From Psychrobacter sp. UBA6766 (GTDB lineage: Bacteria > Pseudomonadota > Gammaproteobacteria > Pseudomonadales > Moraxellaceae): a stretch of DNA of 64,000 bases. How positions within the stretch are numbered: the stretch's first letter is position 1; every line of letters begins with the position of its first letter. This document shows, one piece after another, positions 17,330 to 26,825 of this stretch. The stretch is taken from positions 1 to 64,000 of the forward strand of contig NZ_DKGQ01000057.1 of NCBI RefSeq assembly GCF_002453355.1, read 5' to 3'. A program made the position numbers and the translations under genes. The notes beneath the pieces were generated by a model. That model saw only the letters and a list, made by a program, of their open reading frames with translations. It searched no databases and was not told where the DNA came from.

Positions 17330-19321
17330 TTATTTCATCAATAGCTCATTGACACGTTTTAGATACGCGGCGGGGTCTTCTAATTGACCACCATCTGCTA
17401 ATAATGCTTGATCAAAAATGACCTGAGCGAGCTCATCAAACTGCTCACTACTTTCAAGCTTCTTAATCAGTGGGTGGTCAGGGTTGACCTCAAGCGTTGG
17501 TTTGCTTTCTGGCACATCTTGACCCATTTGCTTGAGCATCTGAATCATCTGCGGGCTCAGCTCACCTTCACCAACGACCAAGCAGGCTGGGCTATCAACC
17601 AAACGCGTTGAGACTTTGACATCTTTTGCGCGCTCACCAAGTGCCGTTTTTAATTTATCAACGACTGGCTTCATGGCTTCCACCGCTTTTTCCGCTTCAG
17701 CCTTTTCTGCTTCATCTTGCAAGTCACCCAAATCTACCGCACCTTTAGCAATATTTTGCAGCGGTGTGCCATCAAATTGGGTTAAGAAGTTCATCGCCCA
17801 TTCATCGACACGGCTGGTCATCAAGATAACTTCGATGCCTTTTTTCTTAAATAGCTCAAGTTGTGGACTATTCTTTGCTGCCGCTAGATTGTCAGCCGTT
17901 AGATAATAAATCGCTTTTTGACCGTCTTTCATGCGACCTTTATAGTCTTCAAAGCTGGTCTCTACTTTGTCATTGGTACTGGTGGCATAACGCAGCAATT
18001 TAGCAATGCGCTCTTGATTACCCATGTCTTCGCCAAGACCTTCTTTAATCACATCACCAAATTCGCTATAGAACTGGGCAAATTTTTCTTGTTTATCGCT
18101 ATCTTCGCTATTAGCAAGGCTTGCTAGCAAGGTCAAAATACGACGCGCGTTACCATCACGGATAGATTTTACATCGCGTGATTCTTGCAGGATTTCGCGG
18201 CTGACGTTTAATGGCAAATCGGCTGAATCAATGACGCCTTTCACAAATCGCAGATACATTGGCAGCAATTGCTCAGCGTCGTCCATAATAAACACACGCT
18301 TCACATAAAGCTTTAAGCCGTGCTGCTGCTCACGCGTGTATAAATCCATCGGCGCTTTTTTAGGAATATATAAAAGCTGGGTATATTGAACGCGGCCTTC
18401 AACACGGTTGTGCGTCCATGTCAGCGGCGCATCCATGTCATAAGTGATGTTTTTATAAAAATCGATATATTCATCATCTTCAATTTCAGATGCTGAGCGC
18501 GTCCAAAGCGCACTGGCTTTATTGATGGTTTCCCACTCATCAGTGAGAACCATTTGACCGCCTGCTGGCGTCTCATCATTTTCGTCTTCTTTCACATCTT
18601 CTTGCCAAACTTCTTTTCGCATCTGAATCGGCAGACTAATATGGTCGGAATACTTATTGACCAAACGCTTAATTTTACCGCGGTCTAAATAATTGTCTTC
18701 ACCCTCGCTATACTCTTCTTTGAGATGCAAAGTGATCGCAGTGCCGCGTTCAGCTTTAGTGATTGGCTCAACGGTAAAGCTACCCGTGCCGTCTGAAACC
18801 CAGCGAACGCCTTTATCGGCAGGCTCGCCAGCTTTTCGTGACTCAACGCTAATGGTATCGGCAACGATAAAGCCTGAATAAAAACCAACCCCAAACTGAC
18901 CGATCAATTGACCGTCTTGCTTTTGTGATTCAGACAGTTTATCGAGGAAAGCTTTGGTACCAGATTTGGCAATCGTTCCTAGGTTTTCGATAGCGTCAGT
19001 CTCATTCATCCCGATACCGTTGTCGATAAAGGTAATGGTTTTAGCGTCCTTATCGACAGCGATACGAATTTTTAACTCGCCGTCATCCTCATAAAGGCTA
19101 TCATCATTGGTTGCTTCAAAACGTAATTTGTCACAAGCATCAGAGGCATTAGAAACCAACTCACGCACAAAAATATCGGCATTAGAATATAAAGAATGCG
19201 TCACCAAATGCAGAAGCTGCGCGACTTCTGCTTCAAAGCTGTGTTTTTTTAATTCCGGGCTGTCTTTATCAACGTTGATGTCATTAGCGTTTTTATTTTC
19301 CGCTTGGGCCTGTTCACTCAT
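17330..19321 (-). CDS. htpG: Molecular chaperone HtpG (Hsp90)
   Basis: ATP-dependent cytosolic chaperone that helps stressed or late-folding proteins. The 663-residue protein has the N-terminal GHKL ATPase domain with motifs [26 protein letters not shown] and [11 protein letters not shown], then the middle domain (with [16 protein letters not shown]) and a C-terminal dimerisation domain. Length is close to E. coli HtpG (624), with an extended acidic N-terminus. The start at 19321 has AGGAG 5 bases upstream; a reading to 19432 adds a hydrophobic segment unlike Hsp90. A heat-shock type promoter lies about 130 bp upstream. Confidence 0.97.
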   Translation of the reverse strand: MSEQAQAENKNANDINVDKDSPELKKHSFEAEVAQLLHLVTHSLYSNADIFVRELVSNASDACDKLRFEATNDDSLYEDDGELKIRIAVDKDAKTITFIDNGIGMNETDAIENLGTIAKSGTKAFLDKLSESQKQDGQLIGQFGVGFYSGFIVADTISVESRKAGEPADKGVRWVSDGTGSFTVEPITKAERGTAITLHLKEEYSEGEDNYLDRGKIKRLVNKYSDHISLPIQMRKEVWQEDVKEDENDETPAGGQMVLTDEWETINKASALWTRSASEIEDDEYIDFYKNITYDMDAPLTWTHNRVEGRVQYTQLLYIPKKAPMDLYTREQQHGLKLYVKRVFIMDDAEQLLPMYLRFVKGVIDSADLPLNVSREILQESRDVKSIRDGNARRILTLLASLANSEDSDKQEKFAQFYSEFGDVIKEGLGEDMGNQERIAKLLRYATSTNDKVETSFEDYKGRMKDGQKAIYYLTADNLAAAKNSPQLELFKKKGIEVILMTSRVDEWAMNFLTQFDGTPLQNIAKGAVDLGDLQDEAEKAEAEKAVEAMKPVVDKLKTALGERAKDVKVSTRLVDSPACLVVGEGELSPQMIQMLKQMGQDVPESKPTLEVNPDHPLIKKLESSEQFDELAQVIFDQALLADGGQLEDPAAYLKRVNELLMK

Positions 19322-19449
19322 AAAAACTCCTATTATTGATATCAAAAATGCTGTTACCAGCACGCATAAATCGCAAATTTTCAAATACCAGCAGATTAGC
19401 GAATCTGACTCATAAGAATACGCTTTAAACACTGCTAGGCTGCTTAATC

Positions 19450-19477
19450 AGATAAGGGCACAGGTAAAAATTTCAAG
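19450..19477 (-). promoter_or_regulatory. Candidate sigma-32 heat-shock promoter of htpG
   Basis: On the minus strand CTTGAA is followed, after 13 bases, by CCCTTATCT, close to the sigma-32 pattern (CTTGAA, 13-15 bases, CCCCATNT). It points at htpG, about 130 bp away, a classic member of that regulon. Confidence 0.5.
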
Positions 19478-19507
19478 ATCAAAGATGGCAAAAATAGTCC
19501 ATAAGTC

Positions 19508-19545
19508 ATAAAAAACCGCCCTAGTTTCCTAAGGTGGTATTTTTA
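19508..19545 (-). terminator. Terminator behind the catalase remnant
   Basis: Minus-strand hairpin ACCACCTTAG-GAAA-CTAGGGCGGT (GAAA tetraloop, one mismatch and one wobble) followed by TTTTTT. It probably ended the former catalase gene and now serves the thioesterase gene upstream. Confidence 0.7.
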
Positions 19546-19593
19546 GATAAATATAGAGCAGTCAAATTCTATCGTTTTCATTTTCTACAGACA

Positions 19594-19809
19594 TTATAAA
19601 CAGCTAGGTAGATGACGAGCAGGATCGCTATCACGTGCTGCCATAGCGTCTTCAACACTCTTACCAAGTGCTTTGGCAACGCCAGCACCATAAGCAGGGT
19701 CGCTCCAGTTGCAGTTGCGGATATGACAATATTTAATAAAATCGAGCGCGTTACTCATTGCGATGACGGTATTATCAAATAATAGCTGCTTTTGCGCATA
19801 ATTCTGCCG
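19594..19809 (-). pseudogene. 3' remnant of a heme catalase gene
   Basis: An open stretch of 71 codons between stop codons matches only the C-terminal tail of monofunctional catalases: QKQLLFDNTVIAM, then YCHIRNCNWSDPAYGAGVAKALG, then a short polar end. In intact catalases this tail follows some 420 residues that include the heme-binding region; none of that is present, because the thioesterase stop codon is directly upstream. No ribosome binding site precedes the internal ATG. I read it as the end of a catalase gene left after a deletion. A terminator still follows it. Similarity is by motif recognition and has not been checked by alignment. Confidence 0.75.
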
Positions 19810-19819
19810 TCAATTTAGA

Positions 19820-20635
19820 TTAACGCGGCATCGGGCGAATGGTCAAAATCTGCTCACTACGGCCAAACGGTCCATGCACGTCATGCAATACGGCACTGGT
19901 CAGCCCAATGCCGTCGTTGCCATATTGCTGCACCGCTTCGATACCAAGCCAGCGTCCTTTGGGAGCGCGATGCATATGGATTTGCAAATCCGTATTGGGG
20001 AACATCCATTCCAAGTTTGACAAACCAAGACCAAGGCGCGGCACGATACCATTTGCCGTATCAACCATACCCAATAGATGTACCAAGTCGTCAGTCGTTT
20101 CGCCCTCTACCATATCGAGATCATTGGTAACCCAAACCATACCACGGCCAGCGCGGCGATCTGGTTCGGTAACGAAGCGTACGCTTTCAATAAAACCGCC
20201 TGGCCAGCCTTTCATATCTTCCCAGGCCGACAAATCTTCAGGTTGATGCAGGGCTTTTTGGTCTTCAAGTCCTGCAATCTCGCTGGTATCTTGCGTCATC
20301 AATCGCCACGCACGTGCAATAATCGCATCACGGCCACGACTACTCATCACCGCTTCAATCAGCTCAATCGTTTTGCCCGGACGGATACAACGAGTAGTCA
20401 CCGTAAAATCATCGAGCGGTATCAACCCTAAAATATCGAGACTAATGCGCGCAATACGCATATTTGCTTGCGGCGCATAGCCTTCAAGCTCGGCGGTCAG
20501 CAAACCAGTCGCTGGCGCCATATGCTGCTCGTGTTCATTCCAAGCGCCTTGCGCATGCTTAGTTGGCTGATAATGGGCAACGCTGATACCATCTTCTTGT
20601 TGTTCGCGTTTGATAAAGCGGTAATAAGCTGACAT
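19820..20635 (-). CDS. Thioesterase-family protein (double hotdog)
   Basis: A 271-residue protein of the acyl-CoA thioesterase-like type with two hotdog halves. Recognisable segments are HMAPATGLLTAELEGYAP, the RISLDILGLIPLDDFTV strand-helix of the first half, a linker, and in the second half NGIVPRLGLGLSNLEWMFPN and GRWLGIEAVQQYGNDGIGL. The exact thioester substrate cannot be told; fatty acyl-CoA is the likely class. AAGGA lies 5 bases before the ATG. It is a single gene, with a catalase remnant immediately downstream that may have been a neighbour before a deletion. Confidence 0.82.
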   Translation of the reverse strand: MSAYYRFIKREQQEDGISVAHYQPTKHAQGAWNEHEQHMAPATGLLTAELEGYAPQANMRIARISLDILGLIPLDDFTVTTRCIRPGKTIELIEAVMSSRGRDAIIARAWRLMTQDTSEIAGLEDQKALHQPEDLSAWEDMKGWPGGFIESVRFVTEPDRRAGRGMVWVTNDLDMVEGETTDDLVHLLGMVDTANGIVPRLGLGLSNLEWMFPNTDLQIHMHRAPKGRWLGIEAVQQYGNDGIGLTSAVLHDVHGPFGRSEQILTIRPMPR

Positions 20636-20829
20636 GACTATCCTTAATTTTTATCAATTCTCTCTTATTCGCTCATTCAGTACGGTGACTGCGGTGAGAC
20701 GTGAACTATCGTTAGTGAGATATAAGTGATTAGGGCGTGTCCTCAATTCAATCGATGGACATCTAAATGGGCTAAAAGTGTATCAGACACACCTTCATAC
20801 AGTTTTTATTTCACTCAATTAGATTCTGC

Positions 20830-21084
20830 TTAATTTGTTCGCTTAGTAAGCTCTTGTTTTTTTAAGGTAAGCAACGTACGGCTTTTCGCCATCACAAATA
20901 GAAAAAAAGCCATAATAGCGATAAGCGCGCCATATAAAACACTATAATCTTTCATAAATTGCGCGCCATTAAGCACCAGCATCACTATCAATATGACAAT
21001 AGTAAACAGGTTAATTTTTAACTGCTTGTTAATGTCATCAAGCGTCGCTTCTGCTAATACAAACCCTTTTTTCTGCTTGCTCAT
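20830..21084 (-). CDS. Small two-helix inner-membrane protein
   Basis: An 84-residue protein with two hydrophobic helices, about residues 25-42 (NLFTIVILIVMLVLNGAQF) and 49-66 (LYGALIAIMAFFLFVMAK), and basic ends, so both termini are probably cytoplasmic. Its ATG is one base beyond the ispH stop codon, and AGG inside the ispH end serves as ribosome binding site, so it is almost certainly co-translated with ispH. No function is known to me; there is no motif linking it to isoprenoid synthesis. Confidence 0.75.
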   Translation of the reverse strand: MSKQKKGFVLAEATLDDINKQLKINLFTIVILIVMLVLNGAQFMKDYSVLYGALIAIMAFFLFVMAKSRTLLTLKKQELTKRTN

Positions 21085-21085
21085 G

Positions 21086-22042
21086 CTATTTACCTACTTG
21101 CGTGACTGGAATACGCAGCGCCTTTGGTAAACTAAAGGTGACATTTTCCTCAATACCTGACAGCTCGCTTGGGAAATCCCCACCCCAATCTTGCAGCTGC
21201 TGTAGCACCTCTTGGATTAATACCTCGGGGGCAGACGCGCCAGCAGTAACGCCGACGCTTTGAATGCCATCAAACCAGCTTCTATCCATTTCAGTGGCAT
21301 TATCAATCAAGTACGCACGGCAATCCATACGCTCTGCCAACTCACGCAAACGATTAGAGTTTGACGAGTTTGGCGAGCCAACCACTAAAACCACCTCACA
21401 GCGACCCGCTAAATCTTTGACCGCATCTTGGCGGTTTTGGGTGGCGTAGCAGATATCGTCTTTGCGCGGACCTTGAATACTGGGGAATTTTTCACGCAGT
21501 GCATCAATAACGCGCGCGGTATCATCCATTGACAAAGTCGTCTGAGTGACAAAAGCCAGATGCTCAGCATTTTGAACGCTGAGCGCTTCAACATCGCTTT
21601 CATTTTCGACGAGATGAATCTGACCACCATGACGACGATTAAAACGCCCCATGGTGCCTTCGACCTCAGGGTGTCCTGCATGACCAATCAATACCGCATC
21701 CATACCGTCCTGGGCAAATCGCGCCACTTCGATATGTACCTTAGTGACGAGCGGACAAGTGGCATCAAATACCGTTAAATCACGGCGCTCTGCCTCGTCT
21801 TCGACAGCTTTTGAGACGCCGTGGGCAGAAAATATCACGATTGAGCCATCAGGCACTTCATGCAGCTCCTCGACGAAGACCGCGCCACGATTGGCCAAAT
21901 CAGACACCACAAATTTATTATGGACGACTTCATGACGCACATAAATGGGTGGCTCAAATCGTGTCAATGCTTCGTTCACTATCGCAATCGCGCGATCCAC
22001 ACCAGCACAAAATCCACGTGGATTGGCAAGATAAATTTGCAT
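21086..22042 (-). CDS. ispH: 4-hydroxy-3-methylbut-2-enyl diphosphate reductase
   Basis: Last enzyme of the MEP isoprenoid pathway; reduces HMBPP to IPP and DMAPP with a [4Fe-4S] cluster. The 318-residue protein starts [19 protein letters not shown], as in E. coli IspH (316). The three cluster cysteines are C12, C96 ([11 protein letters not shown]) and C198 ([11 protein letters not shown]); H41, H74 and H124 (GHAGHPE) line the active site. I chose the ATG at 22042 from family length; five more residues are possible to 22057 but there is no better ribosome site there. A small membrane protein follows immediately. Confidence 0.97.
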   Translation of the reverse strand: MQIYLANPRGFCAGVDRAIAIVNEALTRFEPPIYVRHEVVHNKFVVSDLANRGAVFVEELHEVPDGSIVIFSAHGVSKAVEDEAERRDLTVFDATCPLVTKVHIEVARFAQDGMDAVLIGHAGHPEVEGTMGRFNRRHGGQIHLVENESDVEALSVQNAEHLAFVTQTTLSMDDTARVIDALREKFPSIQGPRKDDICYATQNRQDAVKDLAGRCEVVLVVGSPNSSNSNRLRELAERMDCRAYLIDNATEMDRSWFDGIQSVGVTAGASAPEVLIQEVLQQLQDWGGDFPSELSGIEENVTFSLPKALRIPVTQVGK

Positions 22043-22508
22043 AAGAGGGCCTATCATTAGATAATTTATAGTTAAAGCTTAACGTCAAACTGCTGCGTAT
22101 CAAAATTTGAGATAAAATCAATGCTCTACTTTAGCATAATTCCCTTTTATTGCCTTTTAAAATAGCGCTGTTTCAAATTAACCGTCCATTGATAGAGCGC
22201 ATTGACAAAGCACATTGTCATGAAAATAGAGAATAAATAAGGCTAAGTCACAAAAAGCCTTTTCTAATTAAAATAAAAGCACTCGAAGCAGTTTATAATG
22301 ACGTATCGATGAGAAATCAATAAAAATCTATAGCGCCATACTTGATGGCGTTTTTTCTTTTTACCAGTTTTTAGCGATTTACGAGGAAATTTTTCGGTCT
22401 TTTAACAGCACGTATTTTACTAGCTCATATTTTCTCAAGACGTACTTTATTAGAATACATGGTATTAGAGCAGATTTCATTAGCATACACTCCATTAGGA
22501 AATACCCT
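22043..22508. other. 466-bp intergenic region between ispH and gmk, with hairpins
   Basis: Divergent promoter region of ispH and gmk. It contains a plus-strand terminator-like hairpin (22334-22356), a second stem AAGGCT/AGCCTT near 22239-22262, a TATAAT at 22294-22299, and a TTGACA near 22202. I see no protein gene. Confidence 0.5.
22334..22356 (+). terminator. Orphan plus-strand terminator upstream of gmk
   Basis: CGCCAT-ACTTG-ATGGCG followed by TTTTTT. No plus-strand gene ends upstream: the last plus-strand gene in that direction is rpmG, 10 kb away. It lies 152 bp before gmk, so it ends either a short RNA or a leader transcript. Confidence 0.7.
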
Positions 22509-23135
22509 ATGACAGGTTCATTATTTATTATTACCGCTGCCTCGGGCACAGGCAAAACCTCACTGGTAAAGCAGTTACTTGCCACCACTAATGACCTAAC
22601 CGTTAGCGTTTCGCACACCACGCGCGCTCCGCGTCCAGGCGAAATTGACGGTCATCATTATCATTTTACCGACGTTGATAAATTTGTAGCTGCCATCGGT
22701 GAAAATAAATTTTTAGAGCATGCCGAAGTATTTGGCAATTATTATGGTACCTCAGAGCAAAGCGTGCGCGCACAGTTAGAAGCAGGCGTCGATGTCATCT
22801 TAGAGATTGATTGGCAAGGCGCGCTCCAAGTCAAAAAAATATTTACCGATGCGATTATGATTTTTATTTTGCCGCCGAGCCTTGCAACCTTACGACAACG
22901 CTTGTCAACGCGTGCGCAGGATACAATGGAAGTGATTGAGCAGCGTTTGGCAGGTGCAGTCACTGAAATGGCGCAATACGTACATTTTGATTTTGTGGTG
23001 ATTAATGACAATTTTGAAGTGGCATTGACTGAGCTAAAATCCATCATCGTTGCTGACAGACAGACGCTTAAACGCCAGCAGCAGCGCTATCACCGTACTA
23101 TCACTAATTTGCTAAATAGCCAAGTCGATGAATAA
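22509..23135 (+). CDS. gmk: Guanylate kinase
   Basis: Phosphorylates GMP to GDP with ATP. The 208-residue protein has the P-loop ASGTGKTS (residues 11-18), the GMP-binding [20 protein letters not shown] segment, and the lid and LID-adjacent [12 protein letters not shown] and RLAGAVTEM regions. AGGA lies 8 bases before the ATG. It heads the classic gmk-rpoZ-spoT group: rpoZ follows 165 bp later. Length is the family norm (E. coli 207). Confidence 0.97.
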   Translation: MTGSLFIITAASGTGKTSLVKQLLATTNDLTVSVSHTTRAPRPGEIDGHHYHFTDVDKFVAAIGENKFLEHAEVFGNYYGTSEQSVRAQLEAGVDVILEIDWQGALQVKKIFTDAIMIFILPPSLATLRQRLSTRAQDTMEVIEQRLAGAVTEMAQYVHFDFVVINDNFEVALTELKSIIVADRQTLKRQQQRYHRTITNLLNSQVDE

Positions 23136-23300
23136 GCGCTGACCAAAATAGCCTTAAGTGCCAGTAGACATAAAAAGCAACTACGCGCCTAAGCAAAAAA
23201 TGCTATAATGTCTAGCTATCCCCTTTTACATTTTTGATATTATTTTTATTGAGTCGCGGACAGGCGCCGTGACTGATAAAAACAACCGAGGTAGCTGTTT

Positions 23301-23561
23301 ATGGCACGAGTGACGATTGAAGATTGTTTGGATAATGTTGATAATCGCTTTGAGCTGATTTTGGTGGCAAGTAAGCGTGCCCGTCAATTGGCCAAAGGTA
23401 TCGCTGAGCCGATGGTTGATGTTGATAACGACAAGCCGACCGTTTTGGCGTTGCGTGAAATTGCCGCGGGCAAAATCACCCGCGATATTTTAAATCAGCC
23501 AGAGCATAATTTTGCCACAAGCTCTTTAGATTTAGCTTTGTCAGGTGATCATAGCTTTTAG
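23301..23561 (+). CDS. rpoZ: DNA-directed RNA polymerase omega subunit
   Basis: Small subunit that helps assemble and stabilise RNA polymerase and forms part of a ppGpp site in E. coli. The 86-residue protein begins [20 protein letters not shown] and contains the conserved [11 protein letters not shown] and LREIAAGKI segments. GAGG lies 9 bases before the ATG. It sits between gmk and spoT as in many Gammaproteobacteria, but a strong terminator directly after it separates it from spoT. Confidence 0.97.
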   Translation: MARVTIEDCLDNVDNRFELILVASKRARQLAKGIAEPMVDVDNDKPTVLALREIAAGKITRDILNQPEHNFATSSLDLALSGDHSF

Positions 23562-23607
23562 CAATAGGTACGACCACTTTATTAGTGCTGACATTTCTGA
23601 ACGATAA

Positions 23608-23635
23608 GAACCACAGCATTGGCTGTGGTTTTTTG
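23608..23635 (+). terminator. Terminator of gmk-rpoZ
   Basis: Stem AACCACAGC/GCTGTGGTT with a 4-base loop, followed by six T, 47 bp past the rpoZ stop. Confidence 0.92.
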
Positions 23636-23960
23636 ATTATAAAATTCTTTACAGCACAGTTTGTCACGCTACGTCATACCGCTAAGAAAGTTCTGAACAG
23701 TTGCCATTTTTAATGACTACTTGTAGTGAAAATCCTACCGCTGGGTTGGAATTTCTTAATTTTTGCGTCGTCTAATCGCTTAATAGTTGACATTGGAGAC
23801 GATTTACGATTAATTAGAGGGTGGTCTGCCCGTCTTTTAGCTTTACTCCTTTAAGCTTTTGCAGCTCAGCATTCATTCAGTTGCCATTTACTCAACAGTC
23901 CTGAACCGACGAACAGTCTTAAACTGGCAAATAGGCATTGGAAAATAGGATCGCCGCTTT
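23636..23960 (+). other. Intergenic region upstream of spoT
   Basis: About 325 bp between the rpoZ terminator and spoT. It contains a consensus -35 TTGACA near 23787, with only a weak -10 after it, and the direct repeat CAGTTGCCATTT near 23699 and 23878. No gene is visible. The spoT promoter presumably lies here. Confidence 0.45.
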
Positions 23961-26150
23961 ATGAGTCAAACCTTACCAAAACTCAGTCATCCTTTAGTCG
24001 ATGATGCTCAATATAATCTGCTGCGTTCGGTGGGTTATCTCACTGCTGCGGAACGCCGTGATATTGTTGATGCTTGTGAGTTCGGTGATATTGCGCATAT
24101 CAAAGACAAGCGTAAATCAGGGGAGCCTTATATTACCCATCCGATTGCCGTTGCTGAAATATTGGCCGGTTTTCGCTTGGATCGAGATACTATTATCGCA
24201 GCAATTCTTCACGACACAGTCGAAGACACCGAGGTTAGCGATGAGCAGATCGAACAGCGCTATGGCAAAATAGTCGCAAGATTGGTCGACGGGGTGACCA
24301 AATTAAAATCATCAACGCATAATAAGCAAGAAAACAAAGCCGCCACCTTTCATAAAATCTTGACCGCTACCCTTGCCGATCCGCGGGTGTTGATCATCAA
24401 ACTGGCTGACCGCTTACATAATATGTCAACGCTTGACGCCGTGCGCCCTGAGAAACAACGTACCACGGCGCAAGAAACCTTAGATTTTTATGTCCCGTTT
24501 GCCCGCTTGATGGGCCTTAATGACATTGCTGACTATATTGAAGTTCTTTGTTATCGAAATCTTGACTCTGATATGTATAACAAGCTGTCTGATAAATTGC
24601 TACAGCATGGACTTGGACGTAATTTTCAAAGAGAAGCCATTCATCGTTATTTAAGCATTGTTCTGAACAATCTTGGCCTTGATGGCATGGTCAAAGTCTT
24701 AGACAATCGTGTGGTTATTTTCCGCCAGTTTTTCCGAAATCGCGGTGAAATCAATGCGCTACTGCGCCATTATGCGTTTGAGATTGTCCTTGATAATATC
24801 GAAGCCTGCGACAAACTGGCTTATTATTTGATTAAAAAATATCAAATTGATGACAGTCATATCGCTGATAATATTCGCCGTCCTCTACCGGGCGGTAATC
24901 AGTCGCTGACACTTATCTATGAGCGTGATAATGACTTTGTTAAAGTGACGATTTTAACCAAGCAAATGCAAAACGCAGCAAGGCTTGGCGTCATCGGCGC
25001 TGAACACGCCTCCGATGTTAGCCAGTCGGTGATTCAAGCGTCACTACGCAATATGAAAGACTTGGTCGACGAAGATACTTTAGACGCGGACAGCCCTGAT
25101 TTTTCAGCGGCGGTCTCTACCATTAATGAGCTGATGGATTACCTACATTCGAGTAAAATCATCTGCTACAGTCCGCAAGGCCGCGCCTATGAGCTACCAC
25201 AAGGAGCAACGGCGCTAGACTTTGCTTATGCCGTCGGCCCTATGGTCGGCAATGTCGCCGTCGGTGCCAATGTCGATAACAAGCATGCAAAACTTGGTAC
25301 GGTGCTTAAAAACGGACAGTTGGTCGAGATTGAAGTAAGCAGTCATTCTGAACCAAAAGCCGAATGGCTGGGCTTTGTGGTTACCAATAAAGCCCGCGTC
25401 GAGATTTTGCGTTGGTTTAAAGACTTATCTCCTGCGGATAAGCAGCACCACGGTAGAGAAGCCTTGGATCGAGCGCTAAAAACCTATCAAAAAAGTCTCG
25501 ATGATTTAACCGAGAATGATTGGAAAAACCTCACCGAATGGCGCGGTCTGACAGAAAAAAATGCCTTGTTTGAGCAAATAAGCTCGGGTACGCTACTACC
25601 GCAATTGGTGGTCACGCGTTTATTTAGCGATGAAGTCAGTGATATGCAATCGCAGGAGAGCGTTGATGATATGACTCAACCGCAGCAGCTGATTGTCAAT
25701 GCTTCAGGGGTTGAGCTTGATTTTGCCAATTGCTGTCACCCGATTTATGGCGACCCTATCGTTGGACATTTATCGCGTCACGGCTTAGTTGTTCATCGTC
25801 ATAAGTGCTTTTCGCTGGACGATATTCGTAAAGACAATCCTTATCAGGTTATCCAACTGCGCTGGCGCAATGATAAAGCCATTAAACAAGGCGACTCATC
25901 AGGAGAGCATAACAGCAAAATCCGCTTCCCTGCTTACTTAAAACTATCCATCGCCCTGAGCGACGAGCAAATTAGTGAAGTGATTTACCATCTACGCCAG
26001 TTAAATATTGGGGTTGAAAAGGTCGACGTGCGTAGTAGCGATACCATTATTCATATTGTCGTTCGTAGCCGCAATCATTTAGCGCAAGGTATCCGTGAGC
26101 TGCGCTCTTTACTTGGTTTTCCAAACATCATCCGCCTATATCAGCTATAA
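23961..26150 (+). CDS. spoT: SpoT-type ppGpp hydrolase with decayed synthetase domain
   Basis: RelA/SpoT homologue of 729 residues that should degrade the alarmone (p)ppGpp. The HD hydrolase domain is intact: H60 (YITHP), H84-D85 (ILHDTVEDT), D150 (KLADRLHNM). The following pseudo-synthetase region (about 240-390) has lost its signatures: the usual GYQSLHT reads GNQSLTL, and the EVQIRT stretch carrying the catalytic Glu reads KVTILT. A TGS domain (about 395-455), a CC-containing zinc-finger-like segment (FANCCHPIYGDP, about 595) and a C-terminal ACT domain follow. AGGA precedes the ATG. Loss of synthetase activity is inferred from the missing residues and fits what is known of Acinetobacter SpoT. 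Confidence 0.93.
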   Translation: MSQTLPKLSHPLVDDAQYNLLRSVGYLTAAERRDIVDACEFGDIAHIKDKRKSGEPYITHPIAVAEILAGFRLDRDTIIAAILHDTVEDTEVSDEQIEQRYGKIVARLVDGVTKLKSSTHNKQENKAATFHKILTATLADPRVLIIKLADRLHNMSTLDAVRPEKQRTTAQETLDFYVPFARLMGLNDIADYIEVLCYRNLDSDMYNKLSDKLLQHGLGRNFQREAIHRYLSIVLNNLGLDGMVKVLDNRVVIFRQFFRNRGEINALLRHYAFEIVLDNIEACDKLAYYLIKKYQIDDSHIADNIRRPLPGGNQSLTLIYERDNDFVKVTILTKQMQNAARLGVIGAEHASDVSQSVIQASLRNMKDLVDEDTLDADSPDFSAAVSTINELMDYLHSSKIICYSPQGRAYELPQGATALDFAYAVGPMVGNVAVGANVDNKHAKLGTVLKNGQLVEIEVSSHSEPKAEWLGFVVTNKARVEILRWFKDLSPADKQHHGREALDRALKTYQKSLDDLTENDWKNLTEWRGLTEKNALFEQISSGTLLPQLVVTRLFSDEVSDMQSQESVDDMTQPQQLIVNASGVELDFANCCHPIYGDPIVGHLSRHGLVVHRHKCFSLDDIRKDNPYQVIQLRWRNDKAIKQGDSSGEHNSKIRFPAYLKLSIALSDEQISEVIYHLRQLNIGVEKVDVRSSDTIIHIVVRSRNHLAQGIRELRSLLGFPNIIRLYQL

Positions 26151-26295
26151 AATCTGTTAAAATAAATGTTAAAATATATACCTTTTGAAGGTCATGTATA
26201 CGCTTCAATGCCTCATTTTAAGCCTTTAACTCAGTTTAAGCTCTCTTGCTAACTGTTAGCGAAACAAACAGCAAAAAATACCATAAGGATATAAT

Positions 26296-26676
26296 ATGAC
26301 TCGTCAAACCATTCAAACCGATAAAGCGCCTGCCGCCGTTGGTACCTATTCACAAGCGGTAAAAGTGGGCAATACTGTCTATATCTCAGGTCAGTTAGGT
26401 TTTGACCCTGAGACGATGGCGCTTAAAGAAGGCTTTGAAGCGCAGGCGAAGCAAGTATTTGAAAACATCAAAGCAATCTGTGAAGCGGCTGGCGGCAGTT
26501 TAAATGATGTGGTCAAATTTAACGTCTCTTTAACTGACTTGAATGACTTTGCGGCGTTAAACGAAGTGTTCGTTGCCAATTTAAGCGAGCCATATCCGGC
26601 CCGCGCAGCCGTCCAAGTGGCCGCACTTCCTAAAGGTGGCGTGGTTGAAATTGAGTCGATTATGTATATCGAGTAA
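26296..26676 (+). CDS. ridA: RidA family 2-iminobutanoate/2-iminopropanoate deaminase
   Basis: Hydrolyses reactive enamine/imine intermediates released by PLP enzymes such as threonine dehydratase. The 126-residue protein is the usual YjgF/RidA length. The key Arg is R103 in YPARAAVQVAALPKGGVVEIE, with E120 at the end of that signature, and SGQLGFDPET near the N-terminus. AAGGAT lies 6 bases before the ATG. It follows spoT by 145 bp, a neighbourhood also seen in E. coli, where the order spoT-trmH-recG runs close to ridA homologues only in part; operon membership is not certain. Confidence 0.93.
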   Translation: MTRQTIQTDKAPAAVGTYSQAVKVGNTVYISGQLGFDPETMALKEGFEAQAKQVFENIKAICEAAGGSLNDVVKFNVSLTDLNDFAALNEVFVANLSEPYPARAAVQVAALPKGGVVEIESIMYIE

Positions 26677-26724
26677 ACCGATTACTGAGCGCCATTAAGC
26701 GCTACTACTTTACGTTAAATGATC

Positions 26725-26751
26725 ATAAGCTTAGCATCATGCTAAGCTTAT
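26725..26751 (+). terminator. Hairpin after ridA
   Basis: Near-perfect palindrome ATAAGCTTAGCAT-C-ATGCTAAGCTTAT, about 50 bp past the ridA stop. The T run after it is poor (TCGTCTCTGTCTG), so termination may be incomplete. Confidence 0.6.
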
Positions 26752-26825
26752 TCGTCTCTGTCTGTTTATATTTCCGTTTTTATCCCTATTTTCTATTAAT
26801 CTGATAAAAAACTGCGAAGCCTATT

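Noticed and set aside
20725..20790. AGGGCGTGTCCTCAATTCAA and the window start GGACAGCCCC resemble ends of IS5-type insertion sequences
   Set aside because: No transposase, no second inverted repeat and no target duplication can be seen, so they are at best remnants; a search against ISfinder would decide.
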